From positions 1 through 8,507 of the forward strand of contig CAIMDR010000545.1 in the NCBI GenBank assembly GCA_903839795.1: a stretch of 8,507 nucleotides of DNA. Reading direction: 5' to 3'. This DNA is from an uncultured Methylococcaceae bacterium. Its GTDB lineage: Bacteria; Pseudomonadota; Gammaproteobacteria; Methylococcales; Methylomonadaceae. The notes under the pieces were generated by a model. It was not told the DNA's origin. It made no database searches and saw only the letters and a list, made by a program, of their open reading frames with translations. A program made the translations under genes and the position numbers. Below, one piece after another: positions 7,298 through 8,507 of the stretch. The stretch's first letter is position 1. Every line of letters begins with the position of its first letter.

Positions 7298-8164
7298 TTA
7301 TGCGGCTATTTTACGACGACGTAAACCTACAAAGCCTATCAACGCACTGCCAAATAACCAAATTGCACCCGGAACAGGAACGGAGGTTACATTTAAAGCA
7401 TAACCATCAACACCGGTATTCCATCTGGAAAAGCCCACACCCCCTAAATAAACAGAATACTGTTTACCGGCTTCTGCCAAAAAGCTATAGCCATTAACGC
7501 CATCAACATTATCAGAATAACCAATATTGGTTAAACCAACAGTGCCAAAAGGATTACTGGCTGTAAAAGGTTTGGCGGGTGTTGCACCCGGTGCATTCCA
7601 AGCGCCATGGTGACTATAGTTTGCGGTATTGGTATCAACACCTTCAAATACCGTCACGCCAAAACGGCTAAAAGTGCCGCCAATGGTTGAAAGTTTTAAG
7701 GTAACAAATTGAGATACATCTGATTGGATGATACCGATATCAGTTTGATGTTTCCAACCGGTTGGACCCGTTGCAGATACTGCACCAGTAGAAGTTAAGC
7801 CATTATCATTCCAGGCTCCGCCACCGGTGTCGATTTCAGCTGCCGTACCGTAACGGGACAAAGAATCAGCCGCAGAAATAGTAGCCGAGTCACCAGCGCT
7901 ACCCAATTGAACAGCCCAGTTTAAATGTGATGAACCGGTATAGCTAAAAGGTAAAGCGCCGCCAGAAGTGCCCAACCAAGGCTTGATAGTGCCTTTGTTG
8001 CCCTGACTTTCAGGACCGGTTGAAGTGCCGGGTGAAGTGGTACCGTTGTCATAGGTGCGTGTCCAACCATCAGTGTCTGTAGTAGCAGCTGTTGTAAAGG
8101 TGTTATACATAGTTGTAGAAGCGATTGCTGAAGTGGCACCAGAAGAAAGCGCTGTGCCTGCCAT
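7298..8164 (-). CDS. VPVPG-type PEP-CTERM exported protein, start in question
   Basis: This exported protein of unknown function has 288 residues from the ATG at 8164. The C-terminal sorting signal is clear: SVPVPGAIWLFGSALIGF (about 261-278), then LRRRK. It is nearly the same tail as in the gene at 6190-7170. The mature part is rich in Gly, Ser, Thr and Asn, has no cysteine, and looks beta-rich. From 8164 the N-terminus is MAGTALSSGATSAIAS, a signal peptide lacking its basic and much of its hydrophobic part. In the same frame the DNA upstream encodes KKNKLAKAIAIA, exactly the missing half, but no ATG, GTG or TTG is available. A proper ATG (8208) lies in another frame and is separated by a run of eight A. 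With nine A the protein would start MTLKKNKLAKAIAIAMAGTA. The gene is therefore frameshifted, phase-variable, or affected by a sequencing error. A sigma-54 promoter and a structured leader precede it. Confidence 0.85.
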   Translation of the reverse strand: MAGTALSSGATSAIASTTMYNTFTTAATTDTDGWTRTYDNGTTSPGTSTGPESQGNKGTIKPWLGTSGGALPFSYTGSSHLNWAVQLGSAGDSATISAADSLSRYGTAAEIDTGGGAWNDNGLTSTGAVSATGPTGWKHQTDIGIIQSDVSQFVTLKLSTIGGTFSRFGVTVFEGVDTNTANYSHHGAWNAPGATPAKPFTASNPFGTVGLTNIGYSDNVDGVNGYSFLAEAGKQYSVYLGGVGFSRWNTGVDGYALNVTSVPVPGAIWLFGSALIGFVGLRRRKIAA

Positions 8165-8208
8165 TGCAATAGCAATAGCTTTAGCTAATTTGTTTTTTTT
8201 AAAGTCAT
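8165..8208 (-). other. Out-of-frame start and A8 homopolymer of the PEP-CTERM gene
   Basis: ATG at 8208-8206 (minus strand) is preceded by CGAG, a weak ribosome-binding site, and an A run. As written it encodes only MTLKKTN before a TAG. The run of eight A at 8200-8193 lies between this ATG and the codons for NKLAKAIAIA. One extra A joins them into a perfect signal peptide that continues into the main reading frame. Eight to nine A is a length at which replication slippage or RNA-polymerase slippage is known to occur. Confidence 0.6.
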
Positions 8209-8336
8209 TTTTTTCTCGTTTTAAATAATTACTAATCCAGCAAGATGCTGAGGTTCTCTTTTTTGTGGGTGAAAGAGGCCGCTCTATTTCCTGAAACCCG
8301 ACTAGCCACGATAAGTATCGTTAGTTGGGTCTGCCA
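8209..8336 (-). promoter_or_regulatory. Structured 5' leader of the PEP-CTERM gene
   Basis: If transcription starts about 12 bases past the sigma-54 GC element (near 8336), the leader is about 128 nt and opens straight into a hairpin. ACCC-ACUAA-CGAUA (8330 to 8317) pairs with UAUCG-U-UAGU-GGGU (8312 to 8296), with a three-base GGC bulge (8307-8305), one C/A mismatch and the loop ACUU. Two further stems follow. CTCTTT/AAAGAG spans 8277 to 8256. CAGCA/TGCTG spans 8250 to 8238, about 30 nt before the ATG at 8208. GGCCTC and GAGAACCTC segments also allow alternative pairing. I do not recognise a known riboswitch class. It lacks the conserved core I would expect of a c-di-GMP-I aptamer. It could be an RNA regulator, a protein-binding leader or an mRNA stabiliser. 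Confidence 0.5.
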
Positions 8337-8346
8337 AATTTTAAAT

Positions 8347-8362
8347 AGCAGTTAATATGCCA
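8347..8362 (-). promoter_or_regulatory. Sigma-54 (-24/-12) promoter
   Basis: The minus strand reads TTGGCATATTAACTGCT (8363 to 8347). This fits the RpoN consensus YTGGCACGNNNNTTGCW with the correct spacing between GG and GC. The mismatches are at CG after TGGCA and at the first T of TTGC. The predicted start site is about 8336. PEP-CTERM genes in several proteobacteria are known to be controlled by RpoN with the PrsK/PrsR two-component pair, so the context fits. No activator gene is in the window. The activator site would lie around 8440-8507. Confidence 0.65.
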
Positions 8363-8507
8363 ACTATTTAATAGGAGGTAATAATTACATTACTTTCAAT
8401 GAGTTAATTGATTCTTTAGTTAAGAGTCGCACAAGATAGTTGTAATACTGGAAGCATTTTTAAAAAAAACTAGGTTATTTAACCTAAAACCTAAATCCTG
8501 CAAGCCA
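8363..8507 (-). other. Upstream region with no gene
   Basis: I find no credible reading frame on either strand between the sigma-54 promoter and the right edge. The stretch is AT-rich. AGGAGG at 8373-8378 on the plus strand is not followed by a usable frame. The region holds the inverted repeat at 8471-8486 and would be the place for activator binding sites. Confidence 0.5.
8462..8486 (-). terminator. Weak terminator or operator-like inverted repeat
   Basis: TAGGTTA (8471-8477) and TAACCTA (8480-8486) are perfect inverted repeats with a 2-bp gap. On the minus strand the hairpin is followed by G and a run of eight T (8469-8462), as in an intrinsic terminator of a gene beyond the right edge. 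The stem is short and AT-rich. Its place about 110-125 bp upstream of the -24 element also fits a dyad bound by an RpoN activator. The sequence alone does not decide between the two. Confidence 0.4.

Noticed and set aside
7921..8175. Minus-strand 84-codon frame from a TTG at 8175
   Set aside because: It overlaps the PEP-CTERM gene out of frame and translates to Leu/Gln-rich shadow sequence with no continuation.
8209..8336. Leader as a c-di-GMP-I (GEMM) or mini-ykkC riboswitch
   Set aside because: The conserved cores expected of these classes are not present; only general hairpins are seen, so no class is claimed.
8373..8378. AGGAGG on the plus strand
   Set aside because: It is followed only by a very short frame (ATG AGT TAA at about 8399), so it is not a functional ribosome-binding site.

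Overview
The window looks like an accessory stretch of a gammaproteobacterial chromosome. A methanotroph or other methylotroph of the Methylococcales type fits best. That placement is inference: it rests on three secreted proteins with VPLPA/VPVPG-type PEP-CTERM tails, a large secreted di-heme cytochrome c peroxidase resembling the surface-associated peroxidases of methanotrophs, moderate GC by eye, and a dispersed palindromic repeat of a kind common in such genomes. No rRNA, tRNA or CRISPR array is visible. Every gene I can support is on the minus strand, so transcription runs from right to left.

Right part (about 8507 to 6190). A weak terminator-like hairpin at the edge is followed by a close match to a sigma-54 promoter (8347-8362). 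A leader of about 128 nt with a bulged hairpin at its 5' end comes next, then a PEP-CTERM protein gene (7298-8164). The best start and half of the signal peptide of that gene lie in another frame across a run of eight A. A strong hairpin terminator separates it from a second PEP-CTERM gene (6190-7170).

Middle part (about 6190 to 2900). A 750-residue exported di-heme peroxidase of the CCP/MauG superfamily (3890-6142) lies 47 bp downstream of the second PEP-CTERM gene and is probably co-transcribed with it. After an intergenic hairpin with a G8 run comes a third PEP-CTERM gene (2983-3744) with its own intrinsic terminator.

Left part (2837 to 1). A SEC-C/TPR/sulfotransferase fusion protein (1158-2837) is followed by cysC, an APS kinase (best start 947, stop 333). 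Together they can make PAPS from APS and use it. The genes that supply APS or reduce PAPS are not in the window, so this looks more like a dedicated sulfation module than assimilatory sulfate reduction. Between the two genes lies a perfect 25-bp palindromic repeat nested in a longer imperfect inverted repeat. It keeps the cysC frame open by chance and creates an apparent N-terminal extension. Immediately after cysC the window ends in a truncated, frameshifted transposase remnant.

Taken together, the region encodes cell-surface or extracellular proteins plus enzymes that might modify them (an exported heme oxidoreductase and a sulfotransferase with its PAPS source). The links between them are contextual, not proven. 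The most interesting spot is the right end: a sigma-54 promoter, a structured leader and a homopolymer frameshift controlling one PEP-CTERM surface protein.
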